This document shows, piece by piece, positions 48,875 to 61,250 of a DNA stretch of 64,000 nucleotides (position 1 is its first letter; each line of letters begins with the position of its first letter). Under the pieces are notes generated by a model that was given only the letters and a program-made list of their open reading frames with translations, was not told the DNA's origin and did no database searches. The position numbers and the translations under genes were made by a program. This stretch comes from Symsagittifera roscoffensis (taxonomy: Eukaryota; Xenacoelomorpha; Acoela; Convolutidae). The DNA is taken from assembly GCF_963678635.1 (NCBI RefSeq), contig NC_087066.1:2599633-2663632 (forward strand). The letters are read 5' to 3'.

Positions 48875-50379
48875 TAACCTTAAAAAACTAGTTAGAGTAT
48901 GAAACTTGTTCACAATCGTCAATACTTACTTCTGTTATTAGTAATGTTTTCAATCAAGTTAAAATCTACTCCTTGGATAAATTTAAGTTTTTTTTTGCAT
49001 TTGACTATAAAGAGTATAATCACGTTGATTAAAGTTTTGAAAAACTCATCTGCTGGTTGAAATGTACCAACTTTCAAACAATCAAAAATCGGATGAGATT
49101 TTCCAGATCCAGTCGTTTCAACTAGAGAAGTGAAAAATTGTTCTTTGGGAGATATTTTTTTTTTTCATAGCTCTGGGGAAGGTAAAACATAACCGATTGT
49201 ATTTGATAAGGTGCCTACCCAAACTGTCGTTTCATCATATGATGTGGATACCGTTAATTGAACGGTTGCACATACTAGCATCAAAACTACAACAAAAAAT
49301 GGCACAGAAAAACTAAAAGACACCTATTACATGTACGTCCAAACCAGTTTCATGATTTTTGTTTATGATTTTCGTCATCAAAAACAAACTTTCCTTAATT
49401 TACGGGCTTGTCACACTGATTGACCATCTTAACTCAAGAAAGAAAAGAATGACATTGATATTTATTTAAGGTTCAAAAAATTTTACAATAAGACTATTAA
49501 AATTTACAATTTGTTCAAAAAAGATCGTGTCTATGTTCCGTATGCAAATGCTTTTCTTTCTGCACATTGAAGAGTTTTTGCATGACGAAATGGATAGTTG
49601 CTACAACTCCAACCATATTATTCCTCTTTGAAAATCAAATTCTGAAACTTTGGGTGTATTCATCCAAATTTGTAACCTTTGTTTCCAGAAATTTTGCAGA
49701 AAAAGACCATTTCTGAGGTTACAAGTTTTTTTTAAATTTTTTCAAGCTCAGTATATTTTTCGTAACCACTGCTCCAACTGATACCGAGAAGATGCGTTGT
49801 ACACCAAGTAGTTTCGGATGTTGTTGTATAATTTTTGGGAAGAAGAAACAAAACTCCTACAGTTTGTATATCCTTATAAGTTCCTAATTTTTTCACTAAA
49901 TTGTTTCAATACCTTCAATATCCAAAAAATATCAGTCTCATTATGTTTACTGTTTTCTCTGGAGTTGTTTTGGTCAAAATGACATACAATCTAACAAACT
50001 GATGAAGCAAACGTTTTAACATATAAACAGAAAAATAATCCAATCACGTGACCAAGAAAACATGAACTGGGAGGACTAGGTGCAATATAACAATATCCAG
50101 CTCGTTTTTTGTAGTAGATTTCACAGATTCGGCAGAGTCAAGTAGAATTGCATTTAGTGTAAAATTGTTGGATCTTCAAAAATCTATGAAGGAGCTTCTG
50201 TATCCAATTAAACCTCCAAAAGTAAATTTTGGTTCATTCTTTCAATTTTTAGTGTCCGGGTTCAAAACAAAACAGGTACAATGAAATAAAATTTTTCTTT
50301 TTGTATTTCATTAAAAATTTTGCTTTATAATCTCAAAACATCTATGTTTATCATTCAATTTCTGTACGTTCATTTCCTA
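48875..50379. other. AT-rich sequence with no recognisable feature
   Basis: Only short frames; no motif, repeat or RNA gene identified. Homopolymer-rich, compatible with old decayed transposon sequence. Confidence 0.5.
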
Positions 50380-52080
50380 CAGTGCAATCGTCAATAATGA
50401 TATGAACTTTTTGAACAACTGCACATAACTTAGTAATGAGGTAAGGATGCCGATCATTTTATCATATTGCTCCCTTTATAGTTGTATAAATTGGCTATGT
50501 TTCCATTAATTTCCTTTACGCTACTCTATTTTTTCGTACAGATCGGTATCATATAAAAAATATATTTCTACCATTATGCAGAGTCCACTCAAAATCGGGT
50601 ATATGTGAGTCTACGTCCAAATTCTGCAGGTTTGTAAGTTTTGTAATTCTATAAAAATTAGCAAAAATTTTGGGCACTTTTCTTGTAAAACAATAAAGAA
50701 AATTCCCAATTTATTTGAAATAGTCAGATTATTGCCACAATATTTTTTGATATCTCCACAAAACTTAGTAAAGAGGGAAGTATGTCGAGCAAATTATCAT
50801 ATTGCTTTCCTTGTAGTTGTGAAAAATTTTTAAGTTTCCATTGATTTCCATTTCTCCACTCTTTTTTTTGGTATCAGATCAGTATCATGTGAAAATTATA
50901 TTTCTACTTTTATGCAGAAACCACTCAAAATGGGACGTAAGTGAATCTACGTCCAAGTTCTGCAGGTTTGTAAGTTTTGTAATTGTATAACAATAAGCAA
51001 TTTTTTGGTACTTTTCTTGTAGAACAATAGAAAAAAATCCTAATTTGTTGGGAAACTGTAGGATTATCTCCATAAGTTTCTTTGAACAACTGCATATAAC
51101 TTAGAAATGTGGGAAGTATGTCGAGCAATTATCATATTGCTCCTTTTGTAATTGTAAAAATTGAGTAAGTTTCCATTGATTTCCATTTCTACGATACTCT
51201 ATAAGACATTTTTTTGATATGAGATCGGTATCATATGAAAATTGTTCTTCTAGCATTATGCAGAATCCATTGAGAAAGGGATATATGTGAGTCTACGTCC
51301 AAGTTCTGCAGGTTTGTAAGTTTTGTAATTCTATAAAAATTAGCAAAAATTTTGAGCACTTTTCTTGAAGAACAATAAAGAAAATTCCCAATTTATTTGA
51401 AATAGTCAGATTATCTCCACAATATTTTTTGATATCTCCACATAACTTAGTAAAGGGGGAAGTATGTCGAGCAAATTATCATATTGCTTTCCTTGTAGTT
51501 GTGAAAAATTTTTAAGTTTCCATTGATTTCCATTTCTCCACTCTTTTTTTTGGTATCAGATCAGTATCATGTGAAAATTATGTTTCTACTATTATGCAGA
51601 AACCACTCAAAATGGGACGTAAGTGAATCTACGTCCAAGTTCTTCAGGTTTGTAAGTTTTTTAATTGTATAACAATAAGCAATTTTTTGGTACTTTTCTT
51701 GTAGAACAATAGAAAAAGTTCCTAATTTGTTGGGAAATTGTAAGATTATCTCCATAAGTTTCTTTGAACAACTGCACATAACTTAGAAATGTGGGAAGTA
51801 TGTCGAGCAATTTATCATATTGCTCCTTTTGTAATTGTAAAAATTGATTAAGTTTCCATTGATTTCCATTTCTACGATACTCTATAAGACCATTTTTTGG
51901 TATGAGATCGGTATCATATGAAAATTGTTCTTCTAGCATTATGCAGAGTCTATTGAAAATGGGACATATGTGAGTCTACGTCCAAAAACTCCATGTTTGT
52001 AAATTTTGTAATTCTATAACTTTTCTTGTAGAACAATAGGGAAAATTCCGAAATTTTGTGAAGTTGTGAAGATTAACATT
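50380..52080. repeat. Tandem array of about 340-bp monomers in A-B dimers
   Basis: The word gtga(g/a)tctacgtcca recurs at 50605, 50941, 51288, 51623 and 51970: spacings 336, 347, 335 and 347. Monomers alternate between an A type (aatttatttgaaatagtcag with two tgatatctccaca-type words) and a B type (aatttgttgggaaa followed by cataagtttctttgaacaac). The higher-order period is about 683 bp. On the minus strand B-type monomers read open (51939-51661, EEQFSYDTDLIPKNGLIEYR then LLDILPTFLSYVQLFKETYG); no family recognised. Confidence 0.88.
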
Positions 52081-52247
52081 TTTTTAAAAACAAATATTCC
52101 AACTCATACAGTTCAACTCGATTACTAATTGATAAGCAACACAATTTAATGTATGTTTTTGTTCTCAATAAGCATAAAGTCTCCCACGATTTGGGACAGT
52201 TCCTTGAAATCGTTCAAAGTATAGTTGACAAAGGCAAGGACCTTTTT

Positions 52248-52545
52248 TCATTGCTTCTTTCCTTTTGCAGTAAAAAAAACCCGTCTGATCATACGGAGAC
52301 CTGTTAACATTGTACTTATTGATCGTGACAGAAACTTATGTTCTCTTGTAAGTTGGTCCGTCATACACTTTCTTGCAGTTGGCAATCTCCTGACCCATTT
52401 TTGACTCTTTTTCAAAAGTGAGTTCCAATATGGAAACAAGTCCAAGGATTTTAGCAGCGTGGAAAACAATATTTTGAATTGCCGACTGTGCTTTTTTCTC
52501 TTTTTCTACAAAATAAAATTGAGGTCTTTTTTCGAGTTGCCTCAA
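52248..52545 (-). pseudogene. Unrecognised ORF fragments, possible transposon protein
   Basis: Two overlapping minus-strand frames, 52545-52336 (RQLEKRPQFYFVEKEKKAQS ... KMGQEIANCKKVYDGPT) and 52469-52248 (CMTDQLTREHKFLSRSISTM, LTGLRMIRRVFFTAKGKK), read as one protein with a frame break near 52340. Basic and helical. It lies next to the integrase relics and the 340-bp array, whose open minus-strand frames could belong to the same protein. Function unknown. Confidence 0.4.
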
Positions 52546-53750
52546 CTCATTTTCTTGAATAATCGGAAGCAGGGCTTGAGGTAAACTTTCCCCTTATAGG
52601 ATTTTTAAAAACAAGCAACTCTCCTAATTTTTGTTTGTTTTTCTGAAATTTCAAGGTAATTGGGACTAGTACCTTTTTTTGAGTACATTTTGATTAGAAG
52701 AGAAAACCAAGCAGATGAGGAGAAATTAGAGAAAAGTTTTTGAGAATAAAGGAAAAAGGAAGTAAGCAGTGTGAGTCATCATCCTTTCAATATATGGAAG
52801 AAGTATCAAATATGGAATGTTTATATGAAACTTCTGTGTATGGAAGTTTTGTGCGTGTTAGTACTTCTGTACAAAATTCATAAATCTGAGAAAGTTTCAT
52901 TTTTCCACTTGGCTGCTGCTATGTGTCAGACTCTTGCCTGATTTTTTCAAATTACCGTAAAAATGGATATTTATTTCTTTTTTCAGTGAATTTTACAAAA
53001 AAAATATATAGCAACTTAAGATTATGTGACTCTACATGGAGTCTGTGGTGAGTATGATCTCTCTATGGTGATTCTTATGGTGTCGCAAATTTCTACAGCT
53101 CTTTGGAAAATTGTAGGTTCCACCTATTGCTGATTGGTTCATCAACAAACAAATTTTACAATGATTGAGTAAGTGGGTAAACTTTATTTCTCATGTCAAA
53201 TTATTGATTAATTTTACGTTATGTACAAATACAGATTTTATTCGAATATCATTTCATCAACTGACAAAGTTTTCAATCAACTTAATTGCGTTGTTCATCA
53301 TAACTTGCAATGAAAAAGTGGTGTAGAAATAAAGCCAAATATTGCAGAGAAAAAACTGTTGCGCAAACAATTCAAAGGTCATATGTGATGTTTTAACCAG
53401 AAACTGGCTCCAACACAAGCTATTGATTCAGAACTTCTGGAAAGCATTCGTACAGTACAAAACTCAAAAAATGAAATTGATTTGTTAAAAAGATTTTACT
53501 ATTTTTTGATAGTGTTAGATTTCTAATTATTATCATGTCAACTTTTCAATGAAAAGTTTTTTTTTATTATCTACCTAATGTCTCTCAACCGTTTACAAAA
53601 TTAATGAAACAACGAAGAAAATGGAAAATTTGTAACACTTTTTTCAGTAAACATGCAAAAGTTTCTTCGAAATTGTAAACAAAGTGCAAAACTTTCTCTG
53701 CTTTTAAAGGAGCTGCGAATAACGTTTAATTTTATTAACGAGTTTTTAAT
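52546..53750. other. AT-rich sequence with no recognisable feature
   Basis: No frame with a motif, no tandem structure noticed; old decayed DNA. Confidence 0.45.
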
Positions 53751-53753
53751 TAA

Positions 53754-54010
53754 TTGCAAAAAAATGATTCAATTTTTTGTCGAATACTAAAAGCGTTTCT
53801 GTTTTTTTCTACAAAAGATGATAGTTGCTTCACTTTTTTTGAAGATGCGAAAATATTTCAATTTTTTGCGCAAGATTTTGAAAATGCTTCACTTTTTTTT
53901 ACAAAAAGCGAAAAGTGTTTCAACTTTTTTGACAAGATGCGAAAAAAGATTACTTTTTGTTGGCAAGATAAAAAAGAATTTCAGTTTTTTTTTAAAGACG
54001 CAATAAATTG
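53754..54010 (+). repeat. Degenerate tandem repeat, period about 35-40 bp
   Basis: Lines of the form (ttcaattttttgc)-(caagattttgaaaatgc) recur about seven times with heavy variation. The open frame across it (Phe-rich, with ...FQFFAQDFENA, SLFFTKSEKC, FNFFDKMRKK) is a product of the repeat. Confidence 0.55.
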
Positions 54011-54164
54011 TACTTTTGTACTTTTGTGTGTAAGCGTATATTGTTTTCACTAATATGTGTATAAAATTAACGAGTGTGCAATTGTTGTCTCACAATTTTA
54101 ATAGTGTGTGTGTTTGCAATCATTTAGTGTGGTTTTTTCTGAACTACTCATTTTTTCTCACAGT

Positions 54165-54232
54165 TGTTTCAGAGTACCCCTCATGTTGTTTCAGAGCACC
54201 CCTCATGGCATTGTTTCAGAGTACCCCTCATC
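54165..54232 (+). repeat. Three short tandem copies of ttgtttcagagyacccctcatg
   Basis: Copies begin at about 54165, 54184 and 54207, 19-24 bp apart, with one T/C difference. Too short to assign. Confidence 0.7.
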
Positions 54233-54382
54233 TTCATCTATTGCGATGGGTTTTTCGGCTGATCCTGTTTCCTCCCAAGAAAAAAAATCGTCGACCGGTT
54301 GAGCCACAACCCTAGATTTAAGAACCTCGCTGTACAAAACTATCAAATTGTGTCTTGAACTATATGGGCAGTAAAAAAGAAC

Positions 54383-54470
54383 AGATGGCCGAGTGGGCTA
54401 AGCTAAAGATCCAAATCTAGTTCGGTTTCCCCGGTACGTAACTTCCAGCCTTCCCAAGACCATATGGTAA
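54383..54470 (+). tRNA. tRNA-like relic (D-arm of a Leu/Ser-type tRNA)
   Basis: ATGGCCGAGTGGGCTAAGC is a good match to the D-arm/box A of class II (Leu/Ser) tRNAs. The following anticodon arm does not form a clean 5-bp stem with a 7-nt loop, and the T-arm (agttcggtttcc) is a poor box B. More likely the head of a tRNA-derived SINE or a pseudo-tRNA than a working gene. Confidence 0.25.
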
Positions 54471-54860
54471 TTTAATTGTGAATAAGGAAAAAAGGTTCGC
54501 TTACTGATTTTACATTGAAAACATATAATGCTAAGGTAATAGTTATAAAAAATTACGTTTTATTAACTTAGTTTTAAAACAATTATGAAAACTGCCGTGG
54601 CTCTTTATTCAAAAAACTAAATGAAACTGACCTTTTCTGACTTCTTGGACAGGTTTTTGGCTGCTAGCTTTCTTGTTTGCTGTCAATCAATTAATTCAAA
54701 AGTTGTGTACACAAATGTTATGAAATGAAAATCGTTGTTGAATGTCGACACACTATATTTCTGTTCTGAAACGTTTTTATGATCAGTTTTTGACTACTAA
54801 AAACAATAGACAGCAGATTAATACAGTAAGAAATTAGACAGCTTATAAGTATTCGACAAA

Positions 54861-55540
54861 CGATTTCTATTAACCCGATCTACCCAACAGACTCCTGCCG
54901 ATTGGAAGTAGAAGCAAGAGTTGTCACAGCCAATGAAAAGAACCGAGACAAGAGCTCAAAAAAGTGCTCTACAAAATCAACTGAATGAAAAAGCTAAAGA
55001 AGTTTTTGAAAAGACAACAGCATTCTTGTTTTGTGAGAAAGCGTAGAAAATTCGGTAAATATTTATTCTTTTAGTTAATTTTGCAAAAACAAATTCTCGT
55101 AACATTTTTTTGAATACTTAGATTTGAATATTTGTGGTCGGAGACGGGATTCTTTTTACTTTTTTATCAAAAAATGTCTCGTAAGTCTAAGGTTTTGTCG
55201 TTTCGCCACTAAAATTTACTATGAGAGTTTTTTGCTTAAAAGTTTACTTATTACTTTTGCCAAATATATAGTGTAAGGTTGCCTAATCTTAACAAAACAA
55301 ATATCTGAGCTAGCCATTTTGTTTTAAAAGAAAAAAAAACTCATACCTATAAATTAAAACCAATGCTTCAATTTTCTAAAAGAATATAGCTACCTCTAAG
55401 CATTTTTAAATCAAGTTAAATTTCATGTTTTTTGAAAAGAGGTGCACATCCTGATTATCGAACAGACACAAGCATCGGACCAAATTTTAATAGTCAAGCT
55501 GATCAGTAACTTCCAAGAGAAGCATACTTTGAAAATCTTT
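54861..55540 (+). repeat. Left LTR-like repeat of the BEL/Pao element
   Basis: Aligns with 62605-63780 from CGATTTCTA...AACCCGA through the gtcggagac region to agaagcat...tatc. The right copy is about 500 bp longer because of extra sequence at about 63140-63560. Its 3' part (from about 55111) is also the first part of every array unit. Exact LTR ends are not determined. Confidence 0.7.
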
Positions 55541-55606
55541 TTGAAGAGCTGGTGGTCAACAGTGGAATGATCTTATTCCGGAAAACTTGTGTGAAAACTT
55601 CCTCGA

Positions 55607-55834
55607 ATGACATTCTACACTGCCCTTCTAGTAATTTCGCGCTGCTCTTTTCCGTTTGCAGTCGACAAAATTGAATTGCATATGTTAAGCGATAGTTCAC
55701 AAGGGATCTTCTGTCCTGTTGAATTTCTTCATACGCGCACTTTGGACTGTCAAGAGATCAAACTCTCTTTGAATCTGGGTAAAGCGCGAATAGCGCCAAT
55801 GAAGGCTATTTCTATCCCTGAGCTAGAGTTGTAA
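55607..55834 (+). pseudogene. Pao/RNase H fragment, unit 1
   Basis: 75-codon frame (ISRCSFPFAVDKIELHMLSD ... IPELEL, then a stop). It is the part of Pao polyproteins where the RNase H begins; the Asp of MLSDSSQ is in the position of the first catalytic residue. TESATVLQWLNSS follows in another frame at about 55915-55960. This unit reads GIFCPVEF and KAISIPEL. Confidence 0.75.
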
Positions 55835-56497
55835 GCTATGTTATTGACCACACACATTGAATAGGATGTTAATACCGCACTTAACATCCAGATAAACGAC
55901 GACTTCAACTGGACAGAGAGCGCCACCGTGCTTCAGTGGCTCAATTCCTCATTGAATCAACCAGTTTTCTTTACAAACAGAGTACATAATTTTTTTTTCG
56001 AATACTTAGATTTGAATATTTGTGGTCGGAGACGGGATTCTTTTTACTTTTTTTATCAAAAAATGTCTCGTAAATCTAAGCTTTTGTCGTTTCGCCACTA
56101 AAATATAATATGAGAGATTTTTTGCTTAAAAGTTCACTTATTACTTTTCGCCAAATATATAGTATAACGTTACCTAATCTTAACAAAACAAATATCTGAG
56201 CTAGCCATTTTAATTTAAACGAAAACAAAACTCATACCTATAAATTAAAACCAATGCTTCAATTTTCTAAAAGAATATAGCTACCTCTAAGCATTTTTAA
56301 ATCAAGTTTAATTTCATGTTTTTTGAAAAGAGGTGCACATCCTGATTATCGAACAGCCACAAGCATCGGACCAAATTTTAATAGTCAAGCTGATCAGTAA
56401 CTTCCAAGAGAAGCATACTTTGAAAATCTTTTTGAAGAGCTGGTGGTCAACAGTGGAATGATCTTATTCCGGAAAACTTGTGTGAAAACTTCCTCGA

Positions 56498-56725
56498 ATG
56501 ACATTCAACACTGCCCTTCTAGTAATTTCGCGCTGCTCTTTTCCGTTTGCAGTCGACAAAATTGAATTGCATATGTTAAGCGATAGTTCACAAGGGGTCT
56601 TCTGTCCTGTTGAATTTCTTCATACGCGCACTTTGGACTGTCAAGAGATCAAACTCTCTTTGAATCTGGGTAAAGCGCGAATATCGCCAATGAAGGCTAT
56701 GTCTATCCCTGAGCTAGAGTTGTAA
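56498..56725 (+). pseudogene. Pao/RNase H fragment, unit 2
   Basis: Same 75-codon frame; carries an Asn for Tyr at the third codon, Val for Ile in GVFCPVEF, and KARISPMKA. The following ATVRQWLISS stretch has an Arg where other units have Leu. Confidence 0.75.
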
Positions 56726-57379
56726 GCTATGTTATTGACCACACACATTGAATAGGATGTTAATACCGCACTTAACATCCAGATAAACGACGACTTCAAC
56801 TGGACAGAGAGCGCCACCGTGCGTCAGTGGCTCATTTCCTCACCGAATCAACCAGTTTTTACTACAAACAGAGTATATAACATTTTTTCGAATACTTAGA
56901 CTTGAATATTTGTGGTCGGAGATGGGATTCTTTTTTTTTATCAAAAAATGTCTCGTAAATCTAAGCTTTTGTCGTTTCGCCACTAAAATGTAATATGAGA
57001 GTTTTTTGCTTAAAAGTTTACTTATTACTTTTTGCCAAATATATAGTGTAAGGTTGCCTAATCTTAACAAAACAAATATCTGAGCTAGCCACTTTGTTTT
57101 AAACGAGAAAAAACTCATACCTATAAATTAAAACCAATGCTTCAATTCTCTAAAAGAATATAGCTACCTCTAAGCATTTTAAATCAAGTTTAAATTCATG
57201 TTTTTTGAAAAGAGGTGCACATCCTGATTATCCAACAGACACAAAAATCGGACAAAATTTTATTAATCAAGCTGATCAGTAACTTCCAAGAGAAGCATAC
57301 TTTGAAAATCATTTTGGAGAACTGGTGGTCAACCTTGGAATGATCTTATTCCGGAAAACTTGAGTGAAAACTTCCTCGA

Positions 57380-57574
57380 ATGACATTCTACAATGCCCTT
57401 CTAATAATTTCGCGCTGCTCTTTTCCGTTTGCAGTCGACAAAAATGAATTGCATATGTTAAGCGATAGTTCACAAGGGGTCTTCTGTCCAGTTGAATTTC
57501 TTCGTACGCGCAATTTGGACTGTCAAGAGATCAAACTCTCTTTAAATCTGGCAAAGCGCAAAAAGCGCCAATGA
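57380..57574 (+). pseudogene. Pao/RNase H fragment, unit 3
   Basis: Shortened frame of 64 codons; the usual GKARIAPM is lost through a small deletion (LAKRKKRQ, then stop). It has DKNELH and FLRTRNLD variants. This unit is 882 bp long, 8-10 bp shorter than neighbours. Confidence 0.75.
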
Positions 57575-58269
57575 AGGCTATGTCTATCCCTGAGCTAGAG
57601 TTGTAAGCTATGTTATTGACCACACATATTGAATAGGATGTTAATACCGCACTTAACATCCAGATAAACGATGACTTCAACTGGACAGAGAGCGCCACCG
57701 TGCTTCAGTGGCTCAATTCCTCATTGAATCAACCAGTTTTCATTACGAACAGAGTATATAACTTTTTTTTCGAATACTTAGATTTGAATATTTGTGGTCG
57801 GAGACGGGATTCTTTTTACTTTTTTTATCAAAAAATGTCTCGTAAATCTAAGCTTTTGTCGTTTCGCCACTAAAATATAATATGAGAGATTTTTTGCTTA
57901 AAAGTTTATTTATTACTTTTCGCCAAATATATAGTATAACGTTACCTAATCTTAACAAAACAAATATCTGAGCTAGCCATTTTGTTTTAAACGAAAACAA
58001 AACTCATACCTATAAGTTAAAACCAATGCTTCAATTTTCTAAAAGAATATAGGTACCTCTAAGCATTTTTAAATCAAGTTTAAATTCATGTTTTTTGAAA
58101 AGAGGGGCACATCCTGATTATCCAACAGACACAAGCATCGGACCAAATTTTAATAGTCAAGCTGATCAGTAACTTCGAAGAGAAGCATACTTTGAAAATC
58201 ATTTTGAAGAACTGGTGGTCAACAGTGGAATGATCTTATTCCGGAAAACTTGTGTGAAAACTTCCTCGA

Positions 58270-58495
58270 ATGACATTCTACACTGCCCTTCTAGTAATTT
58301 CGTGCTGTTCTTTTCCGTTTGCAGTCAACAAAATTGAATTGCATATGTTAAGCGATAGTTCACAAGGGGTCTTCTGTCCTGTTGAATTTCTTCATACGCG
58401 CACTTTGGACTGACAAGAGATCAAACTCTCTTTGAATATGGGTAAAGCGCGAATAGCGCCAATGAAGGCTATGTCTATCCCTGAGCTAGAGTTGT
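58270..58495 (+). pseudogene. Pao/RNase H fragment, unit 4
   Basis: Same segment, but a TGA replaces TGT in LDCQEI (about 58411), so the frame is cut in two; VNKIELH instead of VDKIELH. Otherwise closely similar to units 1 and 5. Confidence 0.7.
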
Positions 58496-59161
58496 AAGCT
58501 ATGTTATTGACCACACACATTGAATAGGATGTTAATACCGCACTTAACATCCAGATAAACGACGACTTCAACTGGACAGAGAGCGCCACCGTGCTTCAGT
58601 GGCTCAATTCCTCATTGAATCAACCAGTTTTCTTTACGAACAGAGTACATAACTTTTTTTTCGAATACTTAGATTTGAATATTTGTGGTCGGAGACGGGA
58701 TTCTTTTTACTTTTTTTATCAAAAAAATGTCTCGTAAATCTAAGCTTTTGTCGTTTCGCCACTAAAATATAATATGAGAGATTTTTTGCTTAAAAGTTCA
58801 CTTATTACTTTTCGCCAAATATATAGTATAACGTTACCTAATCTTAACAAAACAAATATCTGAGCTAGCCATTTTAATTTAAACGAAAACAAAACTCATA
58901 CCTATAAATTAAAACCAATGCTTCAATTTTCTAAAAGAATATAGCTACCTCTAAGCATTTTTAAATCAAGTTTAATTTCATGTTTTTTGAAAAGAGGTGC
59001 ACATCCTGATTATCGAACAGACACAAGCATCGGACCAAATTTTAATAGTCAAACTGATCAGTAACTTCCAAGAGAAGCATACTTTGAAAATCTTTTTGAA
59101 GAGCTGGTGGTCAACAGTGGAATGATCTTATTCCGGAAAACTTGTGTGAAAACTTCCTCGA

Positions 59162-59389
59162 ATGACATTCTACACTGCCCTTCTAGTAATTTCGCGCTGC
59201 TCTTTTCCGTTTGCAGTCGACAAAATTGAATTGCATATGTTAAGCGATAGTTCACAAGGGGTCTTCTGTCCTGTTGAATTTCTTCATACGCGCACTTTGG
59301 ACTGTCAAGAGATCAAACTCTCTTTGAATCTGGGTAAAGCGCGAATAGCGCCAATGAAGGCTATGTCTATCCCTGAGCTAGAGTTGTAA
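59162..59389 (+). pseudogene. Pao/RNase H fragment, unit 5
   Basis: 75-codon frame with the majority sequence (GVFCPVEFLHTRTLDCQEIK, KAMSIPELEL). It can be taken as the reference for the array. Followed by TESATVLQWLNSSPNQPVF. Confidence 0.75.
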
Positions 59390-60052
59390 GCTATGTTATT
59401 GACCACACACATTGAATAGGATGTTAATACCGCACTTAACATCCAGATAAACGACGACTTCAACTGGACAGAGAGCGCCACCGTGCTTCAGTGGCTCAAT
59501 TCCTCACCGAATCAACCAGTTTTCATTACGAACAGAGTATATAATTTTTTTTTCGAATACTTAGATTGGATTATTTGTGGTCGGAGACGGGATTCTTTTT
59601 ACTTTTTTATCAAAAAATGTCTCGTAAATCTAAGTTTTTGTCGTTTCTAAACTAAAATATAATATGAGAGATTTTTTGCTTAAAAGTTCACTTATTACTT
59701 TTCTTCAAATATATAGTATAACGTTACCTAATCTTAACAAAACAAATATCTGAGCTAGCCATTTTAATTTAAACGAAAACAAAACTCATACCTATAAATT
59801 AAAACCAATGCTTCAATTTTCTAAAAGAATATAGCTACCTCTAAGCATTTTTAAATCAAGTTTAAACTCATGTTTTTTAAAAAAGAGGTGCACATCCTGA
59901 TTATCCAACAGACACAAGCATCGGACCAAATTTTAATAGTCAAGCTGATTAGTAACTTCCAAGAGAAGCATACTTTGAAAATCATTTTGAAGAACTGGTG
60001 GTCAACAGTGGAATGATCTTATTCCGGAAAAATTGTGTGAAAACTTCCTCGA

Positions 60053-60280
60053 ATGACATTCTACACTGCACTTCTAGTAATTTCGCGCTGCTCTTTTCCG
60101 TTTGCAGTCGACAAAATTGAATTGCATATGTTAAGCGATAGTTCACAAGGGGTCTTCTGTCCTGTTGAATTTCTTCATACGCGCATTTTGGACTGTCAAG
60201 AGATCAAACTCTCTTTAAATCTGGGTAAAGCGCGAATAGCGCCAATGAAGGCTATGTCTACCCCTGAGCCAGAGTTGTAA
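60053..60280 (+). pseudogene. Pao/RNase H fragment, unit 6
   Basis: 75-codon frame; HTRILDCQ and KAMSTPEPEL variants, so the IPxLEL motif is damaged in this unit. Confidence 0.75.
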
Positions 60281-60881
60281 GCTATGTTATTGACCACACA
60301 CATTGAATAGGATGTTAATACATCACTTAACATCCAGATAAACGACCAATGCAACTGGACAGAGAGCGCCACCGTGCTTCAGTGGCTCAATTCCTCACCG
60401 AATCAACCAGTTTTCATTACGAACAGAGTATATAACTTTTTTTTCGAATACTTAGATTTGAATATTTGTGGTCGGAGACGGGATTCTTTTTTTTGTCAAA
60501 AAATGTCTCGTAAATCTAAGCTTTTGTCAATTCGCCACTAAATTGTATTATGAGAGTTTTTTGCTTAAAAGTTTACTTACTACTTTTTGCCAAATATATA
60601 GTGTAAGGTTGCCTAATCTTAACAAAACAAATATCTGAGCTAGCCATTTTGTTTTAAACGAAAAAAAACTCATACCTATAAATTAAAACCAATGCTTCAA
60701 TTCTCTAAAAGAATATAGCTAGCTCTAAGCATTTTAAATCAAGTTTAAATTCATGTTTTTCGAAAAGAGGTGCACATCCTGATTATCCAACAGACACAAG
60801 CATCGCACAAAATTTTAATAATCAAGCTGATCAGTAACTTCCGGATCTTATTCCGGGAAACTTGTGTGAAAACTTCCTCGA

Positions 60882-61100
60882 ATGACATTCTACTCTGCCC
60901 TTCTAGTAATTTCGCGCTGCTCTTTTCCGTTTACAGTCGACAAAATTGAATTGCATATGTTAAGCGATAGTTCACAAGGGGTCTTCTGTCCAGTTGAATT
61001 TCTTCGTACGCGCACTTTGGACTGTCAAGAGATCAAACTCTCTTTAAATCTGGGTAAAGCGCACATGAAGGCTATGTCTATCCCTGAACTAGAGTTGTAA
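60882..61100 (+). pseudogene. Pao/RNase H fragment, unit 7 (last)
   Basis: 72-codon frame with a 9-bp deletion (GKAHMKAMS). About 50 bp upstream are also missing (near 60842), so this unit starts closer to its LTR part. From here the sequence exits the array into the downstream Pao region. Confidence 0.75.
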
Positions 61101-61250
61101 GCTATGTTATTGACCACACACATTGAATAGGATGTTAATACAGCACTTAACATCCAGATAAACGACAAATTCAACTGGACAGAGACCGCCACCGTGCTTC
61201 AGTGGCTCAATTCCTCACCGAATCAACCAGTTTTCATTACGAACAGAGTA

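Larger units (their letters stand above)
55111..61250 (+). repeat. Seven-unit tandem array of LTR plus Pao/RNase H fragment (about 890 bp each)
   Basis: The word gaatacttagatttgaat starts units at 55111, 56000, 56890, 57772, 58663, 59555 and 60446 (periods 889, 890, 882, 891, 892, 891); the seventh ends at about 61250, where sequence continues into the downstream Pao region instead of another LTR piece. Each unit is LTR 3' part (about 430 bp), then a Pao linker (QQWNDLIPENLCENFLE), then the RNase H entry (IELHMLSDSSQGVF to IPELEL) and TESATVLQWLNS. The join at each unit end is NQPVF...NRV into the LTR T-run. Units look about 95% alike. Confidence 0.93.

Noticed and set aside
53754-54053. 99-codon Phe-rich ORF
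   Set aside because: Produced by a degenerate tandem repeat of T-rich sequence.
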